Source: an uncultured Bacteroidales bacterium
Lineage (GTDB): Bacteria > Bacteroidota > Bacteroidia > Bacteroidales > UBA932
Assembly (NCBI GenBank): GCA_905235675.1
Contig: CAJONC010000006.1
Span: 62,001-126,000 of the forward strand
Direction: 5' to 3'
Length of the DNA stretch: 64,000 nucleotides
Shown here: piece by piece, positions 37,002 through 44,529 of the stretch
Layout of the letters: each line of letters opens with the position of its first letter
Position numbering within the stretch: position 1 is the first letter of the stretch
Notes under the pieces: model-generated
The model's database searches: none
What the model was told of the DNA's origin: nothing
Seen by the model: the letters and a program-made list of their open reading frames with translations, nothing else
Program-made: the position numbers and the translations under genes

Positions 37002-37074
37002 GCGGAAATAGCTCAGTTGGTAGAGCGCAACCTTGCCAAGGTTGAGGTCGCGGGTCCGAATCCCGTTTTCCGCT
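37002..37074 (+). tRNA. tRNA-Gly (anticodon GCC)
   Basis: A 73-nt cloverleaf: acceptor GCGGAAA/TTTCCGC, D-stem GCTC/GAGC, anticodon stem CAACC/GGTTG with loop TTGCCAA (anticodon GCC), and T-arm GCGGG TCCGAAT CCCGT. No CCA is encoded. It reads GGC and GGU codons. Confidence 0.97.
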
Positions 37075-37084
37075 CAACAAATTC

Positions 37085-37114
37085 AAGCCCGGCACACAGT
37101 GTCGGGCTTTTTTG
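37085..37114 (+). terminator. Intrinsic terminator of tRNA-Gly
   Basis: An 11-bp stem AAGCCCGGCAC/GTGTCGGGCTT with loop ACA, ending in a T-run. It lies 10 nt after the tRNA. Confidence 0.9.
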
Positions 37115-37119
37115 TTTCC

Positions 37120-37260
37120 GGGCCCGCCAAAAGCAGGCTTTTGGAAAGGGCCCGACGACAAAAAGCCCCGGGCCGCAAAGCGGCCTGAGCTTGAATCTGT
37201 TGAAAGCCTCTCCCTCTCGGGATAGCGCAAGCAGCCTCCGGCTGCGCCGCGGAATCCCGA
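37120..37260. repeat. Cluster of nested palindromes after tRNA-Gly
   Basis: Three imperfect palindromes in 140 bp: GGGCCC..CCAAAAGC/GCTTTTGG..GGGCCC (37120-37153), GGCCGC AAA GCGGCC (37171-37185), and TCGGGAT..GCAGCC/GGCTGC..ATCCCGA (37217-37260). They lie beyond the tRNA terminator and contain no gene. The nested style with small bulges resembles the elements found inside hemW and apbE. Confidence 0.7.
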
Positions 37261-37315
37261 ACACCTATTGTTCTGTCAGGTAATTTTCTCGTCTTTATGT
37301 GATTTTCCCCATTTT

Positions 37316-37335
37316 AATCAACTTATAGGTTGATT
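37316..37335. promoter_or_regulatory. Inverted-repeat operator candidate of the toxin-antitoxin-like cassette
   Basis: Perfect 7-bp arms AATCAAC/GTTGATT separated by TTATAG. The right arm covers the -33 element (TTG, 37330-37332). The HTH protein encoded by the second gene is the obvious candidate to bind it. Confidence 0.55.
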
Positions 37336-37360
37336 TATTTAAAATATTTGTTTAGCTTTG
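37330..37360 (+). promoter_or_regulatory. -33/-7 promoter of the toxin-antitoxin-like cassette
   Basis: TTG (37330-37332), a 20-nt spacer, then TAGCTTTG (37353-37360), 16 nt before the first ATG. Confidence 0.65.
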
Positions 37361-37376
37361 CAGAAATTAATGAATT

Positions 37377-37925
37377 ATGAGATTTGAAAAGATACTGGAA
37401 AACGGACGGTTATGGGCTGTGATGTATGACGGGGACAGTGAAAATATCCTTGAAAAGACATTCGAGCAATGGAATGATTATGAGTGGTTAAGCGACTTCT
37501 TTTCCAGACATTTTGAAGATCTTACATCCTATTTTCATATTACGGATATAGACAGGGCGGTATTTGATACGGTTGACGATGCAAATGAACTGGAATGTCT
37601 GATATTGGATATTGATCCTGAAGCTAATCTTGATGAATTCTTCCGCCCTTTGGAGAATACGCGTTTGTCAGAAGTGCTGTTGGGGCGGGAAAAGGCAAAG
37701 GGGAGATATCGAACCCATGCATCTTGGCTGCGGTTATATGCTATTAGATTGGAATCTGGCCGATATATCATTACTGGAGGTGCCATTAAATTAACGGCAA
37801 GTATGCAAGAAAGGGAACACACTTTACAAGAGTTGAACAAGTTAAATAAGGTCAGGGACTTCCTGATATCATTAGGGCTATTTGATTATTCAGCATTCGA
37901 AGACTATACTGATGAAAACGATTGA
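37377..37925 (+). CDS. HigB/RelE-like putative toxin
   Basis: The 182-residue product belongs to a protein type seen next to XRE regulators in Bacteroidota. The last third ('YRTHASWLRLYAIRLESGRY', 'ITGGAIKLTASMQERE', 'LNKLNKVRDFLISLG') has the layout of HigB/RelE-fold toxins: basic strands, a TGG turn, then a helix. The N-terminal two thirds are acidic and unassigned. Toxin before antitoxin is the HigBA order, and the genes overlap by 14 nt. Base composition is more AT-rich than the surroundings, which suggests transfer. Toxicity is an inference from context only. Confidence 0.65.
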   Translation: MRFEKILENGRLWAVMYDGDSENILEKTFEQWNDYEWLSDFFSRHFEDLTSYFHITDIDRAVFDTVDDANELECLILDIDPEANLDEFFRPLENTRLSEVLLGREKAKGRYRTHASWLRLYAIRLESGRYIITGGAIKLTASMQEREHTLQELNKLNKVRDFLISLGLFDYSAFEDYTDEND

Positions 37926-38295
37926 CAAGGAACTTTCCGTGCTGCAAAAGCACGAGGTGAAAACCAATTGGCGTGAAAAAGCTCAATGGCGGCAGGAGAA
38001 CCGTCGCTGGCTCCGTTATTCCGGTTATATCGCACTCGCGGTAATCAAACGCTTGAAGGAACTGGATATGAGCCAGAAAGAACTTGCGGAAAAGATGAAC
38101 TGTTCTCCTCAATACATATCAAAAATGCTTAAAGGAAACGAAAACTTAACCTTGGATACTATCTCTAGGTTGGAGGAATGTCTGGATATGGACTTGATAA
38201 AAACAGCATTGTCTGTAGTAGACGGGTATAAAAGTCAAGACCGCCAATATTCTTTCGTTGCAGAGCCCGAAGCCCCGGTTTATGGGAGCCAATAG
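37912..38295 (+). CDS. XRE-family HTH protein, putative antitoxin
   Basis: From the ATG at 37912 (14 nt inside the previous gene) it encodes 127 residues: a basic helical N-terminus ('EKAQWRQENRRWLRY'), a Cro/CI helix-turn-helix at about residues 45-95 ('MSQKELAEKMNCSPQYISKM', 'ENLTLDTISRLEECL'), and a short tail. It probably represses its own promoter through the inverted repeat at 37316-37335 and neutralises the product of the first gene. The track ORF starts 30 nt further upstream; the internal ATG is preferred because it fits the short-overlap arrangement. Confidence 0.8.
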   Translation: MKTIDKELSVLQKHEVKTNWREKAQWRQENRRWLRYSGYIALAVIKRLKELDMSQKELAEKMNCSPQYISKMLKGNENLTLDTISRLEECLDMDLIKTALSVVDGYKSQDRQYSFVAEPEAPVYGSQ

Positions 38296-38318
38296 AAAAA
38301 CTTGGTAATCAACGCCAA

Positions 38319-39761
38319 CTACGCCCCCTTCTTCCCCGGTGCGGCAATCTTCCAGCCGATTATGCCCACGAGAATGGACATGAGGGGAGAAATGATGTTG
38401 AATAGGCAGAAAGGCGCATACGCCAGGGTGGGGACTGACAGAATCGTGGCCTGAGTCATTCCGCAGCTCGACCATGGGCAGAGGGGCGAGGTGACGGTGG
38501 CGGAATCTTCCACGCTGCGGCTAAGCAGCCGCATCTCATATCCTTCCTTTTCGTAATTCTCGCGGAAGATGTTCGAAGTAAGTATTATCGACAGATACTG
38601 GTCGGACACGATTCCGTTCAGCAGTGTTCCCGTAGCTACGGTCGAACCGACCAGGCTGGCGCGCGAACGGGTGAAACGCTTGACAACGCCCGCGATATCC
38701 GCAAGCATCCCGCTGGCCTTCATGCAACCTCCGAAACACATCGCACAGAGGATAAGAAAAACTGTATTGAGCATCCCGAGCATCCCCCGTGAAGTCACGA
38801 GCGCATTCACTTCCGCGTTACCCGTCTCTATCGAAACCGTATTGTAGATGGATTCAACAACTCCGGTGAACAGAATCTTCGCATGGGCTCCGGAACTTGC
38901 GGCAGCGCCGATGCCCGTGACTATATCTCCCTGGAAGATAAGGGCGGCTATGACCGCTGCCAGTACGGACAGGGCGAGAACCATAGGTGCGGCAAGCCTC
39001 TTCCATATCATATAAACTGTCAGCAGCGGAACTATCATCAGCCAGGGCGTCAGGTTGAAACGGGCCTGGAGCACCTCGGAATAGACTCGCATCTGGTCGC
39101 TGTCGGCGCCTCCGTGGGAAAGCCCGAGTATGGTGAAGACCACAAGGGTTATCACGAAGGACGGCACGGTGGTGTAAAGCATGTAACGGATGTGCTCGAA
39201 CAGGCCTACTCCGTTAAGGGACGATGCCAGTACCGTGGTGTCCGACAGCGGAGATATCTTGTCTCCGAAATATGCCCCAGAGATTATGGCGCCGGCGGTC
39301 ATCGCTTCGCTGAATCCTTCCGCCTTCCCGATTCCGAGCAGCGCCACGCCCACAGTTGCGATGGTGGTCCATGAGGATCCGGTCATTACGGATACTATCG
39401 CGCAAAGTACGCAGGCGGTGAGCAGAAACACCTTGGGACTGATAATTTTGAGGCCGTAGTAAATGAATGCCGGAACGATTCCGCTCATTGTCCAGGTGCC
39501 GGAGATGGCGCCGATAAGCAGCAGAATCAGAATCGCCGAAGCCACGTCACCGACGTTGGCTTTGATTGCATCTTCGAAAGCCCGCCAGGGAACTTTATAA
39601 AGCAGGATGCCCAGTACCGCGCAAACCAGCGCAGCAAACAGCAGTGTTACCTGCGACGGTCCAAGAATGGAATCCGCGCCGAAAATGGAGATGTCGACAG
39701 CCAGGATCCCGATTAGGACCAGGATGGGAATCAGCGAAACAAGTACCCGTTTTTTACTCAT
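38319..39761 (-). CDS. nhaC: Na+/H+ antiporter NhaC family
   Basis: Inner-membrane exchanger of 480 residues with about 12 hydrophobic helices. NhaC-typical stretches are 'MTGSSWTTIATVGVALLGIG', 'GAIISGAYFGDKISPLSDTT', and near the end 'SATVTSPLCPWSSCGMTQA'. It could serve sodium/proton exchange or, as in some family members, malate/lactate exchange. It is encoded 12 bp behind a flippase gene on the same strand, a functionally unrelated partner. Confidence 0.92.
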   Translation of the reverse strand: MSKKRVLVSLIPILVLIGILAVDISIFGADSILGPSQVTLLFAALVCAVLGILLYKVPWRAFEDAIKANVGDVASAILILLLIGAISGTWTMSGIVPAFIYYGLKIISPKVFLLTACVLCAIVSVMTGSSWTTIATVGVALLGIGKAEGFSEAMTAGAIISGAYFGDKISPLSDTTVLASSLNGVGLFEHIRYMLYTTVPSFVITLVVFTILGLSHGGADSDQMRVYSEVLQARFNLTPWLMIVPLLTVYMIWKRLAAPMVLALSVLAAVIAALIFQGDIVTGIGAAASSGAHAKILFTGVVESIYNTVSIETGNAEVNALVTSRGMLGMLNTVFLILCAMCFGGCMKASGMLADIAGVVKRFTRSRASLVGSTVATGTLLNGIVSDQYLSIILTSNIFRENYEKEGYEMRLLSRSVEDSATVTSPLCPWSSCGMTQATILSVPTLAYAPFCLFNIISPLMSILVGIIGWKIAAPGKKGA

Positions 39762-39773
39762 AAAAGTAATTTT

Positions 39774-41231
39774 CTATCTCCGCACCACCGCTTTCCAGGT
39801 GAAGGCGCAGTATGCGAGCAGCATCAGGGTGCCGAGGCCCATCAGGGGCCAGGGGCCTAGACCCGTGCGGCCGAGAGCGTCGTACGCCAGCCAGATTACG
39901 CCGGTGAGGGCAGCAAAGACGCCCATAGAGCGCATGTCGTAGCGTATGGGGTATTTCTTCTGCCCCACGAAATAGCTGAACACCATAGCGGAGCCGTATC
40001 CGGCGAAGCCTCCCCATGCGCAGGCCATATATCCCCAGCGGGGGATGCCGAGCACTATCACGAGCACCATCACCGCCGCTCCGGTAGCGCTCATCACCGC
40101 ACCCCAGAGCGTCCGGTCGCTGAGTTTGTACCAGAACGACAGATTGAAGTAGATGCCCATGAATATCTCGGCCAGCATCACTATGGGCACCACTTTCAGG
40201 CCCACCCTGTAACTCGCACCGATAAAGTGCTGAAGTATAGGCATATAGATAATTACGGCGAGGAAGGCCAGCAGGGTGAAGATTACGAAGTATTTCATCC
40301 CGTCAGACAGGGTTTCTGGGCTGTTCCTGTCGCGGCTGCCGTTGAAGACTATAGGCTCGTAGGCATAGCGGAAAGCCTGGGTGAGCAGGGCCATAATCAT
40401 CGCTATCTTGGCGCACGCCCCGTAGATTCCAAGTTCTATCATCCCCTCCTCTCCGGGCTTCACTATGGGATAGAGTATCTGCGAAGCCACCTGGTTGAAT
40501 ACTCCCACGAGGCTCAGAATCAGCAGGGGCCAGCTATACGACAGCAGGCGCTTCGCAAGTTTGCCGTCGAAACCGTATCCGAGGCCCTTTATCTCGTTCG
40601 CGAAGCCGAAATTTACCATCGCGGTGCAGAAGAGGTTGATGAAGAATATCAGCCCCACGCCGCCGTCGAAGCGGGCGTAGAATTCTGCGAGTGCGGGATG
40701 GGTGCCGAAGTATTTGGGCAGTATCCAGAAGGCGACGAGGTTCAGCAGCACGTTGGGGATGATGAAGCAGAACTTGAGCGTCATGAATTTCAGCGGGCGG
40801 TTCTGCTGCCTCAGACGGCTGAACATTATGGCCTGGAAAGCATCCATGGCGACGATGGCAGCCATGCAGGCGATGTATTCGGGGTGCGCGGCATATCCCA
40901 TTGCGGAGCTGATGGGCTGCAGGAATACTAACACAACCGCGAGAAATCCGAGTGCCACGCCTCCTACCATCCTGAGTATGGACCCGTACACCAGCCTGGG
41001 GTCCTCCCCGTCCTTGTTTGAGAAGCGGAAGAGGGTGGTTTCCATGCCGAAGGTGAGCAGGGCGAGCAGCAGCGCAGTATAGCCGTAGAGATTGTTAACG
41101 ATGCCGTACCCGCCGGTGCTGGCGTCGATGAAGGTGGTATAGAGAGGGACGAGCAGATAGTTGAGAAATCTCCCCACTATGCTGCTCAGGCCGTAGATGG
41201 CGGTATCCTTCGCGAGGGATTTAAGGTTCAT
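39774..41231 (-). CDS. Polysaccharide flippase (Wzx/MATE-like)
   Basis: A 485-residue polytopic membrane protein with about 14 hydrophobic segments. The N-terminus 'LAKDTAIYGLSSIVGRFLNY' is typical of O-antigen/teichoic flippases of the MOP superfamily that move lipid-linked sugars across the inner membrane. No glycosyltransferase cluster surrounds it, so a housekeeping or peptidoglycan-related role is possible. It has a -7 box on the minus strand at 41260-41267 and is probably transcribed into nhaC. Confidence 0.88.
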   Translation of the reverse strand: MNLKSLAKDTAIYGLSSIVGRFLNYLLVPLYTTFIDASTGGYGIVNNLYGYTALLLALLTFGMETTLFRFSNKDGEDPRLVYGSILRMVGGVALGFLAVVLVFLQPISSAMGYAAHPEYIACMAAIVAMDAFQAIMFSRLRQQNRPLKFMTLKFCFIIPNVLLNLVAFWILPKYFGTHPALAEFYARFDGGVGLIFFINLFCTAMVNFGFANEIKGLGYGFDGKLAKRLLSYSWPLLILSLVGVFNQVASQILYPIVKPGEEGMIELGIYGACAKIAMIMALLTQAFRYAYEPIVFNGSRDRNSPETLSDGMKYFVIFTLLAFLAVIIYMPILQHFIGASYRVGLKVVPIVMLAEIFMGIYFNLSFWYKLSDRTLWGAVMSATGAAVMVLVIVLGIPRWGYMACAWGGFAGYGSAMVFSYFVGQKKYPIRYDMRSMGVFAALTGVIWLAYDALGRTGLGPWPLMGLGTLMLLAYCAFTWKAVVRR

Positions 41232-41259
41232 GCCGGCAAAGTCAAGATTTAATGATTTG

Positions 41260-41267
41260 CAAAAATA
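41260..41267 (-). promoter_or_regulatory. -7 promoter box for the flippase-nhaC operon
   Basis: Minus strand TATTTTTG, 28 nt before the flippase ATG and only 2 nt from the opposing box at 41270. Confidence 0.55.
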
Positions 41268-41269
41268 AT

Positions 41270-41277
41270 TATATTTG
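41270..41277 (+). promoter_or_regulatory. -7 promoter box for the cyclophilin gene, 7 nt from ATG
   Basis: TATATTTG ends 7 nt before the ATG at 41285. It rules out the upstream ATG (41252) used by the ORF track. Confidence 0.65.
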
Positions 41278-41284
41278 CGTTAAT

Positions 41285-41968
41285 ATGAAGAAAATTATCA
41301 TCACCGCCATCGGCGTTGCAGTGCTGGCGCTCATGGCTGTTTCCTGCGGGAACAAAAACAAGAAGTCTGCCGAAGCCGAAGCGGAAGCCGAGGCACAGGA
41401 GCAGGCTGCGGAACAAGTCAAACAAGATTCAATCAAAGTGGAAAAGAAATTCTCTGAACTGGCCGAAGAACCCATCTTCGACATCGTGACCAATTATGGC
41501 ACAATCAAGGTTAAACTTTATGCCGACACTCCGAAGCACCGCGAGAACTTCGCGAAGCTCGCCCTCGGCGGATTCTACGACGGAACCCTCTTCCATCGCG
41601 TAATCAACGGTTTCATGATCCAGGGCGGCGACCCTCTCACCAAGGACCCTGCGAATGCAGACCTCTTCGGCACCGGCGGTCCCGGGTACACCGTTCCCGC
41701 AGAGTTCGTCCCTGCGCATCGCCACAAGAAAGGCGCGCTTGCCGCGGCCCGTCGCGGAGATGCCGCAAATCCCCTGAAGGAGTCGTCCGGCTCACAGTTC
41801 TACATTGTGCAGAACGAGCAGACCTGCGCTCAGCTTGACGGGCAGTACACCGTGTTCGGCGAAACCGTCGAAGGCTTCGAAATCATCGACAAAATTGCGG
41901 CCGTAGAGACCGACCGCCGCGACAGGCCCGTCGCACAGGTAAAAATTATAAATATTAAAGCCGAATAG
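41285..41968 (+). CDS. Cyclophilin-type peptidyl-prolyl isomerase lipoprotein
   Basis: Catalyses cis-trans isomerisation of prolyl bonds, here at the envelope. The 227 residues start with a lipoprotein signal ('ALMAVSCGN', Cys about 19), followed by an Ala/Glu repeat linker ('AEAEAEAEAQEQAAEQ'). The cyclophilin domain runs from about residue 62: 'LFHRVINGFMIQGGDP', 'GALAAARRGDAANP', 'SSGSQFYIV', and 'FGETVEGFEIID'. The chosen ATG lies 7 nt after a -7 box, and a terminator follows the stop. Confidence 0.94.
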   Translation: MKKIIITAIGVAVLALMAVSCGNKNKKSAEAEAEAEAQEQAAEQVKQDSIKVEKKFSELAEEPIFDIVTNYGTIKVKLYADTPKHRENFAKLALGGFYDGTLFHRVINGFMIQGGDPLTKDPANADLFGTGGPGYTVPAEFVPAHRHKKGALAAARRGDAANPLKESSGSQFYIVQNEQTCAQLDGQYTVFGETVEGFEIIDKIAAVETDRRDRPVAQVKIINIKAE

Positions 41969-41971
41969 ACA

Positions 41972-42019
41972 ATTCGAATGGCACGATATTCGTAATAAAG
42001 TACCATCGAATAGTTTTTT
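41972..42019 (+). terminator. Terminator of the cyclophilin gene
   Basis: Imperfect arms ATTCGAATGGCAC/GTACCATCGAAT followed by a run of six T. Confidence 0.55.
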
Positions 42020-42047
42020 CATAGGTTAAATTTTAGGTTAGAATTTG

Positions 42048-42077
42048 GTCGCCGCTTGCAGGGATGCACGCGGCGAC
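42048..42077. terminator. GC-rich inverted repeat after the nucleotidyltransferase gene
   Basis: 8-bp arms GTCGCCGC/GCGGCGAC with a 14-nt loop, 7 nt beyond the nucleotidyltransferase stop. There is no U-tract, so it may stabilise the mRNA 3' end rather than terminate. Confidence 0.4.
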
Positions 42078-42084
42078 TGTCTTG

Positions 42085-42828
42085 TTATTCCCCCCAGATT
42101 CTTTTCACTTCCCTGTAGCTTTCGAGATTGCCTATGTCGTAGCGGCGGCCGGGCATTTCGTAGGCGTGCACTTTCGTCCTGCCGCTGAGCCAGGCGATGA
42201 AGCTGCCGGGAGCGTCCACGTTGCAGCCTGAAGCGATGGCTTCGGCCACCTTGGGCACATCTTCCTTTACTATATAGTAGAAAGGAGGGCAGCACCAGTG
42301 CGATTTGGGTTCCGCTGGCTTCTCTTCCATAGAGAGAATCAGTCCGTCGGCATCCACTTCCGCAACGCCCGTTTTGTGCAGTTTTTCGGTATCCGGCTCA
42401 TAGAAGCGCATCACGCAGGAAGTGCCTTTCCCCCGGGCATAGTCGAGGAAACCGGACAGGCTGAAACTCAGCAGGTTGTCGCCTGCAATCACAAGAAGGT
42501 CGTCGTCGGTTCCGCAGGAATCTATGCCGAGCTGGATGTCCCTCACCGCACCGAGACGGGTTTCGTTGGTGAAAGTGCCGTCGTCAATAACCTTGATTCG
42601 GGAGTCCCCTGCCGCCCACTCTTCGAAAATGGGAGCGAACTTGGCGTTGGAAACAGTGATGAATTGCTCTGCCAAGGGGGTTCCGTCCGGCCCGTTGACG
42701 CTGCTGATATCTTCAATCAGCCAGTCGAGAATGGGCTTGCCGCCCACTTCCAGCAGGGGTTTGGGGAAGTTTTCGGTAAGAGGATAGAGGCGGGTGGCGT
42801 AACCCGCGGCGAGAATAATGCATTTCAT
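42085..42828 (-). CDS. Sugar-1-phosphate nucleotidyltransferase
   Basis: Forms NDP-sugars from NTP and sugar-1-phosphate. The 247 residues start with the glycine-rich NTP loop and lysine '[20 protein letters not shown]', then '[19 protein letters not shown]', '[12 protein letters not shown]' (metal Asp), and '[11 protein letters not shown]'. It starts 3 nt after a galacturonokinase-like kinase, so its natural substrate is probably the product of that kinase (for example galacturonate-1-phosphate to UDP-galacturonate). The base and sugar specificity are inferred from context only. Confidence 0.88.
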   Translation of the reverse strand: MKCIILAAGYATRLYPLTENFPKPLLEVGGKPILDWLIEDISSVNGPDGTPLAEQFITVSNAKFAPIFEEWAAGDSRIKVIDDGTFTNETRLGAVRDIQLGIDSCGTDDDLLVIAGDNLLSFSLSGFLDYARGKGTSCVMRFYEPDTEKLHKTGVAEVDADGLILSMEEKPAEPKSHWCCPPFYYIVKEDVPKVAEAIASGCNVDAPGSFIAWLSGRTKVHAYEMPGRRYDIGNLESYREVKRIWGE

Positions 42829-42831
42829 GGC

Positions 42832-44004
42832 TCAGAATGTTACTCCGTCGGCGCTTTCGCAGATGAAAACGTCGTATTTGCCTTCCATTTCGGGATAGGC
42901 CTCCAGATATTGGCGGCTTACCTGATCGGAAATCTGATCCTCGTATGCGGGGTCAATCAGCGCCATGCAGCAGCCCTTGAATCCGGCTCCGCTGAAGCGC
43001 CCGCCATATATACCCTCGGTCTTTGTCATAATGTCATAGAGCTTTATCTGCTCCGGAGCCCCGCTTTCCCAGTTATGGATACTGCTCCAGCCGGACTCGA
43101 AGGAGATGCGTCCGTACTCTTCGATATCTCCCCTCCTCCAGGCTTCCGCGGCCTTCTCCACGCGGTCGAACTCGGTGTACCAGTGCTCGCAGCGCCTTGC
43201 CCATGGCACGGGCAGCCTGTCCCTGTACTGCTCATAAACCTCGCGAGGCACGTCGCGGGCCATCGCATCCTTGAATTTCCCGTACTCCATGCCTGCGAAA
43301 GCCTGCAGGGCATAAACCCCCGAACGGAGTTCATCCACCCGCATATTGTATTTCGACCCTGCAAGACTGTGCTCCAGTCCGGAGAAGAAAATCGCTATCT
43401 TCCATGGCTTCATGCCCTCGGGACAGGGGATCAGTTCGTAACTGTCGTCGCGGGTGTCGAGATAGAGCAGCCTGTTCTTTTTGCTCAGCACCTCGCAGCT
43501 CTGGTCGAGCTTGCCTATGGACACGCCCACGTAATTCTTTTCCGCATCGTATGCCGTATCGATAATCTCCTGAGCCTCAAGCGATATGCCGTTCACCGAG
43601 CACAGGGCCTGAATGAACGCGATTGTTACTGCCGCCGAAGAGGACAGGCCTCCGATCGGAAGCGACCCTTCTATAACCCCGCACACGCCCACCTTGAGGC
43701 GGTGGTTCTTTTCGAGGGCGAGGGTGGCGCCGCGGAGGTAGTCCGCCCAGTCGTCCACCTTCCTTTCGGGGACGGATTCAACATGCCACTGGGCCCTCTT
43801 GGGGAATTGCAGCGAGGTCATTTCCACCACGCCGTTAAGTTTGGGAGCATACGCTATATGTATGCCTTTGTCGATTGCGAGGCCGGTTATCTTGCCGAGA
43901 TTATGGTCGGAATGCGCCCCTACGGGACAAATCCTGTAAGGGGAAAATGCGACATTTTCGGGGCTGCGGCCGTAAATTTCGTAAAATCGTTCTTCGCAGA
44001 GCAT
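42832..44004 (-). CDS. GHMP kinase, galacturonokinase-like
   Basis: Of 390 residues, GHMP fold. Instead of the galactokinase signature GRxNLIGEHTDYNGG it reads 'SPYRICPVGAHSDHNLGK', which matches the form I recall from plant galacturonokinase (Arabidopsis GalAK). Other GalAK-like blocks are 'SSIHNWESGAPEQIKLY' and 'GGRFSGAGFKGCCMALID'. The ATP loop is 'LPIGGLSSSAAV'. It probably makes galacturonate-1-phosphate or a related sugar-1-phosphate; automated annotation will call it galactokinase. It lies between a membrane protein and a nucleotidyltransferase in one operon, and a GH28 polygalacturonase lies nearby. Confidence 0.85.
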   Translation of the reverse strand: MLCEERFYEIYGRSPENVAFSPYRICPVGAHSDHNLGKITGLAIDKGIHIAYAPKLNGVVEMTSLQFPKRAQWHVESVPERKVDDWADYLRGATLALEKNHRLKVGVCGVIEGSLPIGGLSSSAAVTIAFIQALCSVNGISLEAQEIIDTAYDAEKNYVGVSIGKLDQSCEVLSKKNRLLYLDTRDDSYELIPCPEGMKPWKIAIFFSGLEHSLAGSKYNMRVDELRSGVYALQAFAGMEYGKFKDAMARDVPREVYEQYRDRLPVPWARRCEHWYTEFDRVEKAAEAWRRGDIEEYGRISFESGWSSIHNWESGAPEQIKLYDIMTKTEGIYGGRFSGAGFKGCCMALIDPAYEDQISDQVSRQYLEAYPEMEGKYDVFICESADGVTF

Positions 44005-44015
44005 ATTGTTTGGTT

Positions 44016-44480
44016 TTATTCGTCAATCCTGAATTTTGTCTCAAGGGCGGCCGCCACCCTTACAAGGTCCTTCGATGGTCCTTCGATGGTGAAGCCGGAA
44101 ATGGTGCGGGTAAAAGTGAGCCTGTCCTCGAACATGCGTGTAAGCCTGCTTGCTGGCGAGGAAAGCCGGAATACGGGATTGTCCCCGTCTTCGCTTACAA
44201 GAATGTATCCCCTCTGGTGCATAAGTTCCACAAGCTCGTCCCTGATTTCGGAATAAGCCCCGGGGATTATTACCTGGCGCTTGCCGAAGCCTAGGTAGGG
44301 ATAAATGGCGGCGAATACCGCCAGGATGCCGGCAATCTTCCAGAGCGAGTCGGCTCCGTCCTTGAAAATTTCGTCAAGGGAAGACCCTACCACCCCGAAA
44401 AGCGACAGCAGGACAAGGATTATTGTCAGTATTATGCCCAGATAGGCAAAGTATTTGATGGAACGTACTATGTATTTCAT
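44016..44480 (-). CDS. Hypothetical two-TM membrane protein
   Basis: A 154-residue product with two hydrophobic segments (about residues 11-32 and 48-63) and a soluble C-terminal domain ('AYSEIRDELVELMHQRGYIL', 'DRLTFTRTISGFTIEG') ending in charged residues. I do not recognise the family. It starts the operon that continues 11 bp later with the galacturonokinase-like gene, although nothing in its sequence points to sugar metabolism. Confidence 0.72.
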   Translation of the reverse strand: MKYIVRSIKYFAYLGIILTIILVLLSLFGVVGSSLDEIFKDGADSLWKIAGILAVFAAIYPYLGFGKRQVIIPGAYSEIRDELVELMHQRGYILVSEDGDNPVFRLSSPASRLTRMFEDRLTFTRTISGFTIEGPSKDLVRVAAALETKFRIDE

Positions 44481-44504
44481 TCTGCGAATTTACTGAAAAT
44501 TCAT

Positions 44505-44512
44505 TACTTTTG
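44505..44512 (+). promoter_or_regulatory. -7 promoter box for the coiled-coil protein-hemW unit
   Basis: TACTTTTG matches TAnnTTTG, 17 nt before the ATG at 44530. Confidence 0.55.
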
Positions 44513-44529
44513 CACAAACTTCAATTTAT

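Noticed and set aside
36799-37230. 143-codon minus-strand ORF across the tRNA-Gly locus
   Set aside because: It runs through the complement of tRNA-Gly and its palindromes; the 'GKRDSDPRPQPWQGCALPTE' stretch is the usual artefact of translating this tRNA backwards.
42298-44256. 652-codon plus-strand ORF
   Set aside because: It spans the complement of three minus-strand genes (nucleotidyltransferase, GHMP kinase, membrane protein), all with real motifs or operon spacing.
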